Below, one piece after another: positions 1 through 9,067 of a DNA stretch of 64,000 bases. The position numbers were made by a program, and so were the translations under genes. Below the pieces are notes generated by a model. That model was not told the origin of the DNA. It searched no databases and worked only from the letters and a program-made list of their open reading frames with translations. Each line of letters begins with the position of its first letter. The first letter of the stretch is position 1. The stretch spans positions 212,622 to 276,621 of the forward strand of contig NZ_JAEKIS010000007.1 of the NCBI RefSeq assembly GCF_017311415.1, given 5' to 3'. This stretch comes from Salipiger abyssi (GTDB lineage: Bacteria > Pseudomonadota > Alphaproteobacteria > Rhodobacterales > Rhodobacteraceae).

Positions 1-9
1 ATGCCGGCG

Positions 10-31
10 GGGTAGTATTCCGCTACTACCC
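10..31. repeat. Inverted repeat at window start
   Basis: The arms GGGTAGTA and TACTACCC are perfectly complementary (8 bp) around a 6-base loop. A second, looser pair (GCTGTGC at 42-48 and GCACAGC at 65-71) follows before the first gene. With no T-run this is not a clear terminator. It could be the 3' end of an upstream transcript or an operator for the VOC gene at 91. Confidence 0.35.
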
Positions 32-90
32 GCGCCCCGCCGCTGTGCCCTAGGCTGCGCCTGAGCACAGCAAGACGCGAGGGGGATATC

Positions 91-486
91 GTGGCCAAAG
101 CCATTCACAGCATGATCCGGGTTCTCGACGAGGACCGCTCTGTCGCCTTCTACCGCACCGCTTTCGGGCTGGAGATCGCCGATCGGCTCGATTTCAGCGA
201 CTTCACCCTGATCTATCTCAGCAATGCCGAGACGGGTTTCGAGGTCGAACTGACGGTGAACAAGGGCCGGACGGAACCCTACGATCTCGGTGACGGTTAC
301 GGCCATCTGGCGGTGTCCGTGGCCGATCTCGACGCCGAGCATGCGCGTTTCGAGGCGGAGGGGCTGAACCCGCGCAAGCTGGTGGAATTCGCGCCCGACG
401 GCAAGCTGGTGGGGCGGTTCTTCTTTGTCGCCGATCCCGACGGCTATCAGATCGAGGTGCTGGAGCGCAGCGGCCGATTTCAGTAA
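91..486 (+). CDS. VOC family protein, glyoxalase I-like
   Basis: A 131-residue protein of the vicinal-oxygen-chelate fold, close in length to bacterial lactoylglutathione lyase (GloA, about 130-135). Two beta-alpha-beta-beta-beta repeats are visible. Candidate metal ligands fall where GloA has them: His6, Glu53, His72 and Glu122 (motifs HSMIRVLD, GHLAVSV, YQIEVLE). If it is GloA it isomerises the methylglyoxal-glutathione hemithioacetal in the cytosol. The start is GTG, preceded by GAGGGGG about 6 bases upstream. Other VOC lyases and dioxygenases share this layout, so the substrate is inferred rather than shown. No partner gene is adjacent. Confidence 0.8.
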   Translation: MAKAIHSMIRVLDEDRSVAFYRTAFGLEIADRLDFSDFTLIYLSNAETGFEVELTVNKGRTEPYDLGDGYGHLAVSVADLDAEHARFEAEGLNPRKLVEFAPDGKLVGRFFFVADPDGYQIEVLERSGRFQ

Positions 487-531
487 CGGGGCCTGCTGCC
501 TTGGTCGCATGGCGCGATTGACAGCGGGGGC

Positions 532-537
532 TATAAT
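532..537 (+). promoter_or_regulatory. Perfect -10 hexamer upstream of GAF-Fis regulator
   Basis: TATAAT lies 46 bases before the GTG start at 584. A perfect TTGACA at 518-523 is only 8 bases upstream, too close to act as its -35, and the hexamer at the proper distance (ATGGCG, 509-514) is poor. A promoter here is likely but its exact architecture is unclear. Confidence 0.4.
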
Positions 538-583
538 CTGGCCATCTGCGCGGTGTTAGCGCCGCAAGCGCCGATGGAGGAGA

Positions 584-1546
584 GTGCCGATTACCCCTGT
601 GACCGATCATATCGACAGAGTTGTGAAGACCGTGGGTTCGGACCGGGCGGCGGCGATGTCGTCGCTGGCGGCGTCCTGGCGGCGGTCGATGCGCCATCAC
701 GGGCTCGATCCGTCCGAGCGCCGCGCGCCCGAGCGGCTCGATCAGCGCGCGCTGCACGAGCGGCGTTTGCGGGTCGAGCGGTTTCTGCTGGTGGCCGGGC
801 CGAAGCTCGACCAGCTGTTCGGCCTGGTGGGCAGCTCCGGCTGCGGCGTGCTGCTGACCGATGACGCGGGGCTTGTGCTGGATCAGCGCTGCGCCGATGC
901 CGACAGCGCGGTGTTCCGGGACTGGGGGCTCTGGCCCGGCAGCGACTGGAGCGAGGCCGCCGAGGGCACCAACGGCATCGGTACTTGTCTCGCCGAACAG
1001 CGCCGGGTGACCATCCATCGCGGCGATCATTTCCTTGCGCGCAATATCGGCATGAGCTGCATGGACGCGCCGATCTTCGGCCCCGATGGTAGCGTGCTGG
1101 CGGCGCTCGACGTCTCTTCGGCCCGGGCCGACCAGACCGAGGGCTTCAACCGGCTGATTGCCGCGACGGTGGCGCAGACCGCGCGCGCCATCGAGGCGGA
1201 TTTCTTCCGCGCCTCCTTTCCCGATGCGCGCATCGTGGTGGGCGATGGCGACGAGAGCGAGGCGTCGGTGCTGGTGGCGGTCGATTCCGACGATCTGGTG
1301 GTCGGCGCTACGCGCGGCGCGCGCAAGGCCTTCCGGCTGGAGGCCAAGGGCGCGTTGAAGCCGCGCCCCGCCGCCGATCTCTTTGGCCAGGGCGATGGGC
1401 CCACCGGGTTCGAGAAAGCCGAACGCGCGGCGGTGGTACGGGCGCTGACCCGCGCCGACGGCAATGTCTCGCAGGCGGCGCGCGCGCTTGGGATCGGCCG
1501 TGCGACGCTCTATCGCCGGATGAAGCGGCTGGGGCTCGGCGACTAG
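584..1546 (+). CDS. GAF domain / Fis-type HTH regulator (AcoR-like, no AAA+)
   Basis: A 320-residue regulator with the outer parts of the AcoR family. A GAF-type sensor module (about residues 75-205, including GVLLTDDAGLVLDQ and NGIGTCLAEQ) is followed by a linker and a C-terminal Fis-like helix-turn-helix (about 277-320, NVSQAARALGIGRATLYRRM). The central sigma-54 AAA+ domain of AcoR (GAFTGA, Walker A) is absent, so it probably acts as an ordinary sigma-70 regulator. Family members often sit beside alcohol or aldehyde dehydrogenase genes; none is visible here, so the target is unknown. The GTG start has GGAGGA only 2-3 bases upstream, an unusually tight spacing. Confidence 0.82.
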   Translation: MPITPVTDHIDRVVKTVGSDRAAAMSSLAASWRRSMRHHGLDPSERRAPERLDQRALHERRLRVERFLLVAGPKLDQLFGLVGSSGCGVLLTDDAGLVLDQRCADADSAVFRDWGLWPGSDWSEAAEGTNGIGTCLAEQRRVTIHRGDHFLARNIGMSCMDAPIFGPDGSVLAALDVSSARADQTEGFNRLIAATVAQTARAIEADFFRASFPDARIVVGDGDESEASVLVAVDSDDLVVGATRGARKAFRLEAKGALKPRPAADLFGQGDGPTGFEKAERAAVVRALTRADGNVSQAARALGIGRATLYRRMKRLGLGD

Positions 1547-1548
1547 CC

Positions 1549-2373
1549 TCAGATGAGCTCGGCACGGATCGCCCGCAGCCGTTCAGCCAGCGCGTCGGCC
1601 ACCCGCCGAATGCGCGGGCTGCGCGCCTTGTCCTCGTGCAGCGCCAGATAGAGCGGGCGCAAGAGCACCGCGTCATCCACCGGCACCAGCCCCGCCGGGC
1701 GGCCTAGAAACACCGGCAAAACCGCGATGCCGAGGCCCTGTCGCGCCGCAGCCAGCATGCTCGGCGGATCGCCGGAATAGAGCGCCACGGCGCGGTTGCC
1801 CGCCCAGTTCCGCGCCCAGGCAAAGACTTCGCCACTGCTGTTTTCCGGACGGATCACCGCCTCTGTCGCCGCATCCGGCGCGCGGTAGGGGCGATAGGAG
1901 ACCTCGGCGAGCTTGCGGGCGCGGATCGTCCGACCCTCCGGCGCGCCCACCCGGAGCGCGATGTCGATCTCGCCGCTTTGCAGATCGGACCGCGCCGCCA
2001 GCCCGTCGAGGCGGATCGAGAGATCCGGGTGATCGGCCAGCAGTCCGCCCAGCAGCGGCACCAGGATCCGCGCCTGAAACACCGGCGGCGCCGAGATCCG
2101 CACCGGCCCGCCCGCATCGGCGCCCCGCGCCCGGCGGGCGAGCGCCTGCGCGGCCTCTTCCATCGCCTCGGCCTCGGGCAGCAGCGCGTCGGCCTCCGCC
2201 GTCGGGCGCCAGCCGCGCGGCAGCCGGTCGAAGAGCTTCAGCGCCAGCGCGCGCTCCAGCCGGTCGATCCGTCGCGCGACGGTGGCGTGTTCGACCCCCA
2301 GCTCACGCGCCGCGCCCGAGAGCGAGCCCTGACGCATGAGCGCGAGAAAGACGGTCAGGTCGTGCCAGTTCAT
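1549..2373 (-). CDS. LysR-family transcriptional regulator
   Basis: A 274-residue protein with the LysR winged HTH at residues 1-60 ([19 protein letters not shown], then [17 protein letters not shown]). It continues into a shortened periplasmic-binding-like effector domain with two lobes (about 85-260). At 274 residues it is slightly below the usual 290-310. It is convergent with the GAF-Fis regulator, with stop codons 2 bases apart, and divergent from the small NTF2-like gene at 2470. The 97-base gap to that gene contains a 12-bp palindrome. The classic LysR arrangement suggests it controls the divergent gene; that is inference. Confidence 0.9.
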   Translation of the reverse strand: MNWHDLTVFLALMRQGSLSGAARELGVEHATVARRIDRLERALALKLFDRLPRGWRPTAEADALLPEAEAMEEAAQALARRARGADAGGPVRISAPPVFQARILVPLLGGLLADHPDLSIRLDGLAARSDLQSGEIDIALRVGAPEGRTIRARKLAEVSYRPYRAPDAATEAVIRPENSSGEVFAWARNWAGNRAVALYSGDPPSMLAAARQGLGIAVLPVFLGRPAGLVPVDDAVLLRPLYLALHEDKARSPRIRRVADALAERLRAIRAELI

Positions 2374-2411
2374 CGGGGCGTTTTCTCACATTTATGGGGC
2401 GCTTTTTCTGG

Positions 2412-2423
2412 ATTCCCGGGAAT
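2412..2423. promoter_or_regulatory. Candidate LysR operator palindrome
   Basis: ATTCCCGGGAAT is a perfect 12-bp palindrome lying 38 bases upstream of the LysR gene and 46 bases upstream of the divergent gene at 2470. LysR proteins usually bind interrupted dyads in exactly such intergenic regions, often T-N11-A. No binding data can be read from sequence. Confidence 0.35.
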
Positions 2424-2469
2424 TTCCGCACAGATATCCTTGCGGCAGTTCGCAGAGAAAGGAAATCCC

Positions 2470-2895
2470 TTGCTGGACAAACCCGACACCGCCGCGCCGG
2501 CGGAAATGCTGACCCGCCGCTTTCTAGAGGCGCTTTTCGCCGGGGACATGGGGCAGGTGCTCGACATGGTCGCGCCCGATGCCGTGTTCATTCCCGCGCG
2601 CCGCGAGGCTTCGGCGGCCAACCCGCTCTTTGGCACCTATTCCGGGCCGGAGGGCGCAGCGCTGTTCTTTGGCCGCTTCGGCGATCTCTTCGCGCCGGAG
2701 CGGTTCGACATCGCCGCCGGGTTTGGAGACGCCCACCGCGCCTGCCTTTTCGGGCGGCTGCGCCACATTGTGCGGGCCACCGGCAAGACATTCGCCTCCG
2801 ACTGGGCGCTGGTCACCGAGTGGCAGAGGGGCAAACTTGTGCTTTATCACTTCTACGAGGACACGGCGGCGCTGGCGGAGGCCATGACCGCCTGA
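2470..2895 (+). CDS. NTF2/SnoaL-like small protein
   Basis: A 141-residue protein with the SnoaL/nuclear transport factor 2-like cone fold. It has an N-terminal helix ([15 protein letters not shown]), a strand-rich middle with [20 protein letters not shown], and a closing [21 protein letters not shown]. Such proteins are small isomerases, cyclases or ligand-binding proteins, and the substrate cannot be predicted. TTG at 2470 is chosen as start because AGAAAGGA lies 6-7 bases upstream. The frame stays open far upstream, but that part overlaps the LysR gene antisense and is not protein-like. It is divergent from the LysR gene, its likely regulator. Confidence 0.7.
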   Translation: MLDKPDTAAPAEMLTRRFLEALFAGDMGQVLDMVAPDAVFIPARREASAANPLFGTYSGPEGAALFFGRFGDLFAPERFDIAAGFGDAHRACLFGRLRHIVRATGKTFASDWALVTEWQRGKLVLYHFYEDTAALAEAMTA

Positions 2896-2990
2896 CCCTC
2901 CGTACGGGCGCAAAGGTCTTGCGCCCGTGCCCGCTTTCCGGGTTACACTCTCCTCCAAGAGGAGTGAGTTGGGTAAAAGGGAGGGCGGGG

Positions 2991-3797
2991 ATGACCGTGA
3001 CGCCGGAGCCGGGGGTGCCCCCGCTGGCAGAGGTGCGCTTTGCCACGCTGAAGGAGGCGCTGCGCCGGGGCGTGGCCGATCTGAAACGCGCGCCGGGATT
3101 TGCGCTGGTCTTTGCGGGCGTCTATGTGCTCGCGGGTCTGCTGATGAGCTGGATCACCTGGGCGACCGGGCAGAGCTACTGGCTGGTGCTGGCGGCGATC
3201 GGCTTTCCGCTTCTGGCGCCCTTTGCCGCCGTCGGCTTTTACGATGTCAGCCGGCGGCTGGAACTAGGCTTGCCGCTGGACTGGATGCAGATCTTCAGCG
3301 TCATCCTGCGGCAATCGAAACGGCAGCTGCCGTCGATCTGCGCGGTGATCGTCATCGTCTTTCTGTTCTGGTTCTTTCTCGCGCATATGATCTTTGCGCT
3401 GTTCATGGGTCTCTCGGTGATGACCAATGTCTCGTCGAGCTACGGGGTGTTTCTGACCGCGAACGGGCTGACCATGCTGGCGGTGGGTTCGGCGGTCGGG
3501 GCGGGGTTCGCGGCGCTGCTCTACATGATCACCGTGCTGGCGCTGCCGCTGCTGCTGGACCGTGAAATCGACTTCGTCACCGCGATGATCACGTCGTTCC
3601 AGTATGTCGCCGCGCATCCGGCGGTGATGTTCGCCTGGGCGTTCTTCATCGCGGCGGTGACGCTGCTCTCGATGCTGCCGGGCTTTCTCGGGCTGTTCCT
3701 GACGCTGCCGGTGCTGGGCCATGCCACATGGCATCTCTACGACCTGCTGAAAACCGGCGCGGCAGCGGACACGGCGGCGCGACCGGTGGCGGTCTGA
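2991..3797 (+). CDS. DUF2189 family integral membrane protein
   Basis: A 268-residue inner-membrane protein with about six hydrophobic helices (beginning [19 protein letters not shown] and [19 protein letters not shown], ending [19 protein letters not shown]). The short basic N-terminus, the FxDVSRRLE-type cytoplasmic loop and the [11 protein letters not shown] end match the DUF2189 family, whose function is unknown. ATG is preceded by GGAGGGCGGGG. In some proteobacteria DUF2189 genes neighbour cytochrome oxidase genes; no such link exists here. Confidence 0.8.
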   Translation: MTVTPEPGVPPLAEVRFATLKEALRRGVADLKRAPGFALVFAGVYVLAGLLMSWITWATGQSYWLVLAAIGFPLLAPFAAVGFYDVSRRLELGLPLDWMQIFSVILRQSKRQLPSICAVIVIVFLFWFFLAHMIFALFMGLSVMTNVSSSYGVFLTANGLTMLAVGSAVGAGFAALLYMITVLALPLLLDREIDFVTAMITSFQYVAAHPAVMFAWAFFIAAVTLLSMLPGFLGLFLTLPVLGHATWHLYDLLKTGAAADTAARPVAV

Positions 3798-3828
3798 GCC
3801 CCGCGAGGCTCAGACGACGGGCACAGTC

Positions 3829-4647
3829 TCAGACAAAGGGTTCGTCTATGCGCAGCTGCTTGCGGTGGAAGGGCACCAGTTCCTCTGCCGAGGCATAGCC
3901 CGCCGTGCGCGCCGCATCGAGGATGAGCTTGGTGTCGCGACCGAGATATTCATAGACCAGCCGTGCCGCGCGCCGCCCCGTTGGGTTTTCCTGCGTGGTG
4001 CGCACGGTGTAGCCGACCCAGTAGGTCTTGGCGAGCGCCGGCACCCGGGCGAGATAGTTGAACGAGGTCGTGACCGCGCCGCGCCGGCTGACCAGCATCG
4101 CCAGCCCCTCGGCCTGCGGCATGACCATGCCGCGGAATTCGCGCGTGCGCGGGTCGGTGGGCATGTCATGCATCGACAGCGCCTCCTTTGGCTCGAAGCC
4201 GCGCAGGAAGGTGAAGCCCTCGCTGCGCGAGATATGCACGAGCCCGACGACAAATCGGTTTTCCTCGGTGAAGGCCGCGCGGGAGAAGCGGAAAAAGCCC
4301 GAAGGGAATTCCTCTTCCGACAGATGGGTGACCCCGGCGCCGATAAAATCGGAGATGAAACTGTGCCCGAGCAGGCTGCGGGGCGTCTGGCTGATCTCTT
4401 CTACCGGTTCGAGCAGGATGCGCGCATCGACGCCGAAGAATCGGCAGATCCGATGCAGGACATCCGGGCGCGGAAAGCTTTCTCCGGCCAAATAACGATT
4501 GAATTGCGTGCGATTGATGCCAAGATCCCGGCACAGAGCCGAGATTGATTGCGCATCTCGTCCCAGTTTGCGCAAATTGGCTCCGAAAACACCGCGTAAT
4601 TCGGCCGGGCTTGGTTGTGTATCGTCTCGGCTTAGGTCTCTGGACAT
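3829..4647 (-). CDS. XRE-family HTH regulator with C-terminal sensor region
   Basis: A 272-residue protein. Residues 15-75 form a Cro/CI-type HTH (RDAQSISALCRDLGINRTQF, then YLAGESFPRPDVLHRICRFF). The remaining ~190 residues (FISDFIGAGVTHLSEEEFPSGFF onward) show no recognised domain but look globular and may bind a ligand. The same HTH-plus-unknown-C-domain layout recurs in Rhodobacteraceae. It is transcribed divergently from the gene at 4878 across about 230 bases. No target is apparent. Confidence 0.8.
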   Translation of the reverse strand: MSRDLSRDDTQPSPAELRGVFGANLRKLGRDAQSISALCRDLGINRTQFNRYLAGESFPRPDVLHRICRFFGVDARILLEPVEEISQTPRSLLGHSFISDFIGAGVTHLSEEEFPSGFFRFSRAAFTEENRFVVGLVHISRSEGFTFLRGFEPKEALSMHDMPTDPRTREFRGMVMPQAEGLAMLVSRRGAVTTSFNYLARVPALAKTYWVGYTVRTTQENPTGRRAARLVYEYLGRDTKLILDAARTAGYASAEELVPFHRKQLRIDEPFV

Positions 4648-4877
4648 TCCGTTTCTTTCCCGCGACGGGGCTGAGCAAGGCGGAAAACCGCCATTTTTGG
4701 GCCCTATTTTCTACGGGTTACCGGAAACTGGTGCTTGTTAGCGTCATACGTGATGCCCATTCGCGCCAATTCATAGCGAAACCGACACAAAATGCAACCC
4801 AGAGACACGTTTCTTCACATGGGCGAGTGCCAGGAAATACGTAACCCTGTGACAGACGGAGCGGTAAGGGTGTGACA

Positions 4878-5243
4878 ATGTCACAAAAGATGTATGGGGT
4901 GGTGCTATGGGCCGACCCCGGAGATCAGAAAGCTGTAATCTGGTGCGAAGACCACGGCGATCTTGCGTTCTATCACGACACAGTGACGAGCGCGCATGAA
5001 GGCGTGTCTCTCGATGCCGGGGATCTGATTCAGTTCGATCTGACGCAGGACGAGAATTTGCGTCTCGCCCGCAATCCCAGGCGATTGGTGCAGAGGCAAT
5101 ATCCTGATCTGGCTCAGACTCTGCGCAGCGCCAATGCCGCCGAGGGCGGGGCGTCGCGCTGCCGTGACGCGGCACGCCCGTCGGGCAAGGTCGTTTCCTT
5201 TCCCGACAGGCGGTTTCTGGCGGAGACGCTGAAGGCGTCGTGA
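4878..5243 (+). CDS. Conserved hypothetical protein
   Basis: A 121-residue soluble protein with no recognised domain. The N-terminal half (MYGVVLWADPGDQKAVIWCE, then LDAGDLIQFDL) reads like a small beta-barrel, reminiscent of cold-shock/OB-like proteins but without RNP motifs. The C-terminal half is basic and probably disordered. ATG 4878 is preferred over the in-frame GTG at 4872 because TAAGGG (4865-4870) is 7 bases from the ATG and only 1 base from the GTG. It is convergent with ilvN, with a 19-base gap. Function unknown. Confidence 0.6.
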   Translation: MSQKMYGVVLWADPGDQKAVIWCEDHGDLAFYHDTVTSAHEGVSLDAGDLIQFDLTQDENLRLARNPRRLVQRQYPDLAQTLRSANAAEGGASRCRDAARPSGKVVSFPDRRFLAETLKAS

Positions 5244-5262
5244 CGTGGTGGTCTGCGGGGTA

Positions 5263-5826
5263 TCAGCTCTGGCCGCGGGCCAGGGCTGCGACGCCGGTAC
5301 GCGCCACCTGAACCAGCCCCAGGGGCCGCATCAGATCCGCGAAGGCGTCGATCTTGTCCGGCGCGCCGGTGAGCTGGAAGATGAAGCTCTCCAGCGTCGA
5401 ATCCACCACATTGGCGCGGAAGATATCCGCCAGCCGCAGCGCTTCGACGCGCTTTTCGCCGCTGCCCACCACCTTCATCAGGGCCAGCTCGCGTTCGACC
5501 GAGCTGCCCTCGGCGGTGAGGTCGTGCACGTCGCGCACCGAGACGATGCGACCGAGCTGCGCCTTGATCTGCTCGATCACCTGCGGCGTGCCGGTGGTGA
5601 CGATGGTGATGCGCGACAGGTGCCCCTCGTGGTCGACCTCGGCCACGGTCAGGCTGTCGATATTGTAGCCACGGCCCGAGAACAGGCCGATGACGCGCGC
5701 CAGCACGCCGGGCTCGTTTTCCACCAGTACGGTGATCGTGTGCGACTCCTGCACATCCGAGAAGGTCGGGCGCAGGTTGTAGGCCGAGTGTTTGGACGAG
5801 CCCTTTTTGATCTGTAGCGCGGACAT
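5263..5826 (-). CDS. ilvN: Acetolactate synthase small (regulatory) subunit
   Basis: The 187-residue regulatory subunit of acetohydroxyacid synthase, the first common enzyme of valine, leucine and isoleucine synthesis. It has an N-terminal ACT domain (about 25-100, TITVLVENEPGVLARVIGLF, then NIDSLTV), where valine feedback acts, and the C-terminal small-subunit domain (about 105-180). Length fits IlvH-type subunits (160-190). Two ATGs lie 6 bases apart. 5826 is preferred because AAGGA is 6 bases from it and directly abuts the ATG at 5832. It lies 107 bases downstream of ilvB, in the same operon, separated by two palindromic repeats. Confidence 0.95.
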   Translation of the reverse strand: MSALQIKKGSSKHSAYNLRPTFSDVQESHTITVLVENEPGVLARVIGLFSGRGYNIDSLTVAEVDHEGHLSRITIVTTGTPQVIEQIKAQLGRIVSVRDVHDLTAEGSSVERELALMKVVGSGEKRVEALRLADIFRANVVDSTLESFIFQLTGAPDKIDAFADLMRPLGLVQVARTGVAALARGQS

Positions 5827-5850
5827 TGGCATTCCTTTCCGGTCGGAACA

Positions 5851-5923
5851 CGAGAATTTTCATCCGAAAATTCTCGGTTGAAGCAGGGGGCGGCCCGAGA
5901 TTTTTCGTACGAATAATCTCGGG
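5851..5923. repeat. Paired palindromes between ilvB and ilvN
   Basis: Two palindromes sit side by side. 5851-5876 has 11-bp arms CGAGAATTTTC/GAAAATTCTCG around ATCC. 5894-5923 is a 30-base palindrome beginning CCCGAGATT and ending AATCTCGGG, with one mismatched pair. The same two hairpin types (AAGAATTTTCG and GAGATTTTTCG) recur as a pair between nuoC and nuoD at 39236-39296. They are best read as a dispersed intergenic repeat that forms RNA hairpins inside operons, perhaps affecting mRNA stability or the ratio of upstream to downstream gene product. Confidence 0.85.
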
Positions 5924-5933
5924 CGTTCCGGGA

Positions 5934-7688
<1,755 letters not shown>

Positions 7689-7730
7689 CGCGTGTCTCCG
7701 TTTACGACGTCATTCATTTTTGCGCTGCGC

Positions 7731-7760
7731 AATAAAAAAGCCCCCGAGAATTTCGGGGGC
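7731..7760 (-). terminator. Attenuator terminator upstream of ilvB
   Basis: Read on the minus strand, GCCCCCGA-AATTC-TCGGGGGC (8-bp stem, 5-base loop) is followed at once by TTTTTTATT. It is a textbook intrinsic terminator, placed between a branched-chain-rich leader peptide and the ilvB start 43 bases further on. This arrangement lets ribosome position on the leader decide termination. Confidence 0.9.
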
Positions 7761-7786
7761 GCATGGGGATCCGTTATGGTTCCGAG

Positions 7787-7834
7787 TTACCGGCCCATGC
7801 GCCATTTTCCTACAATCAGTACGAGCCGTTCCAC
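7787..7834 (-). CDS. ilvBN leader peptide (attenuation)
   Basis: A 15-residue open frame, MERLVLIVGKWRMGR, starts with GTG (7834-7832) and has a strong ribosome site, AAGGAG, 8 bases upstream. Residues 4-8 are Leu-Val-Leu-Ile-Val, a run of all three branched-chain amino acids. An intrinsic terminator starts 27 bases after its stop and ilvB follows. By analogy with known ilv leaders, stalling on scarce Leu/Val/Ile-tRNA would favour an antiterminator and switch ilvBN on. The peptide has no other expected role. The antiterminator pairing itself was not worked out. Confidence 0.88.
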   Translation of the reverse strand: MERLVLIVGKWRMGR

Positions 7835-7863
7835 GGGGTGGACTCCTTGGTTGCGCGGGGCGG

Positions 7864-7892
7864 ACATTAGGAGCATGGGGCAGGGGCGTCAA
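7864..7892 (-). promoter_or_regulatory. ilvBN sigma-70 promoter
   Basis: On the minus strand: TTGACG, a 17-base spacer, then TAATGT. The predicted transcription start near 7857 would give a short leader carrying the leader peptide and terminator. The 7835-8151 intergenic stretch (317 bases) holds this promoter and otherwise only a weak hairpin near 8113. Confidence 0.8.
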
Positions 7893-8151
7893 CCTTGGAA
7901 TCCGCGAAAAATCACATTCCGCGCGGCTTTGTTTTTGCGAAAGTTTCCAGATGGCGCTTTCAGGCGACATTTTCGGAAAGAATTTGGGCTGTTTTCGAAA
8001 TGGGGCAGAGATTCAGACACATTTCTCCCGCCCGGCGCAAGGTGGCCGGGCGAGCCGGGTCAAGGCCGGCGCGCGGCTTCGTGATTTGCGTGAAACATGA
8101 TTTTGCGGCAATCTGAACTTATCGGTTCAGTATCCGCTGAGGGAGGATGAC

Positions 8152-8364
8152 ATGGCCATCCATCGCACGTTCCACAAAACCGCCCGCGATTTCACCATGC
8201 TTAAGGCGGCGCTGCTTGTGGCGCTTCTAGTGCTGGCGCATCTGCTGGGGCCTGCGCGGGACGCGGGGGGCGAGATTGCTCGGGATGCGGTGAACCACCC
8301 CCGGTTGCTTCAAGTGCTGTTGAAAGACTGCGGTGAGAGCCGGGGCGCGGGGCCGTTGATCTAG
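8152..8364 (+). CDS. Small single-span membrane protein, hypothetical
   Basis: A 70-residue frame preceded by GGGAGGA at good spacing. Residues 17-34 (LKAALLVALLVLAHLLG) form one hydrophobic helix; the rest is soluble with no known motif. A 6-bp hairpin (CTGAAC/GTTCAG, 8113-8130) lies just upstream of the ribosome site. Nothing links it to a function, and it may be a chance frame in GC-rich DNA. The ribosome site and the membrane helix argue for a real gene. Confidence 0.4.
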   Translation: MAIHRTFHKTARDFTMLKAALLVALLVLAHLLGPARDAGGEIARDAVNHPRLLQVLLKDCGESRGAGPLI

Positions 8365-8422
8365 GCGAACGGGATGCGCGAAGGCAAGCGCGGGTGTTCG
8401 GGCACGCCGCGCAGAGGCGCTC

Positions 8423-9067
8423 TCAAACGTTGACGCCGGTGCCCTGCAAGACGCCATGCTCCAGCGCATAGCGGGTGAGGCCCGCGGTAGAGCTGATGCC
8501 GAGCTTGCGCTTGATGTTCTTGCGGTGGGTCTCGACCGTGCGCACCGAGATATCCAGAGCCAGCGCCACCTCCTTGTTGGATTTTCCCTGCGCCAGCTGC
8601 AACAGCACCGTCTGTTCGCGGTTGGTGAGCTGTTCGCGCCCGCCTGTCATCACCGGGCGCAGCGCGCCCTCGGCACCGGTGCAGAGATAGCGCCCGCCCG
8701 CCATGACCGTGTCGATGGCGCGCTTGATCTCGTCGGTGGGCACGTCCTTGAGCACGTAGCCCACCGCGCCATGCCCCAGCGCCGTCGAAATATATTCCGG
8801 CGTGTCATGCATCGACAGCACCAGGATCCTCGTCTCAGGGCGCCGTTCGAGGATCATCTCGGTGGCCGACAGCCCGTTCAGGCCGGGCATGTTGAGATCC
8901 ATCAGGATCACGTCGGGCGCCAGCTCGTCCAGCGCGTCGATCATCTCCTGTCCGCCGGAGAGCGTGCCCACCACGTCGATCTCGTCATAGCTATCGAGGA
9001 TCGCCTCGATCCCCTCCGCCACGAGCGGATGATCGTCGACAATGGCAACTCGGGTGGGGCGGGTCAT
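8423..9067 (-). CDS. NarL/LuxR-type response regulator
   Basis: A 214-residue response regulator. The receiver domain (1-120) has the acidic pair Asp11-Asp12, phospho-acceptor Asp57 (VILMDLNMPG) and conserved Lys (YVLKD). A LuxR-type HTH (about 145-207, LTNREQTVLLQLAQGKSNKE, VETHRKNIKRKLG) binds DNA. Its start codon overlaps the stop of the kinase gene by 4 bases (ATGA), so the two are co-translated. The pair is divergent from the TRAP operon at 10716, its most likely target. A CTACGTAG palindrome lies in the divergent region. Confidence 0.93.
   Translation of the reverse strand: MTRPTRVAIVDDHPLVAEGIEAILDSYDEIDVVGTLSGGQEMIDALDELAPDVILMDLNMPGLNGLSATEMILERRPETRILVLSMHDTPEYISTALGHGAVGYVLKDVPTDEIKRAIDTVMAGGRYLCTGAEGALRPVMTGGREQLTNREQTVLLQLAQGKSNKEVALALDISVRTVETHRKNIKRKLGISSTAGLTRYALEHGVLQGTGVNV

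Noticed and set aside
518..537. TTGACA and TATAAT as a perfect promoter
   Set aside because: They are separated by only 8 bases, so they cannot work together as -35 and -10; only the TATAAT was kept, with low confidence.
1978..2469. A long N-terminal extension of the NTF2-like protein
   Set aside because: It lies antisense to the LysR gene, is Arg/Pro-rich and unlike the family; TTG 2470 has a good ribosome site.
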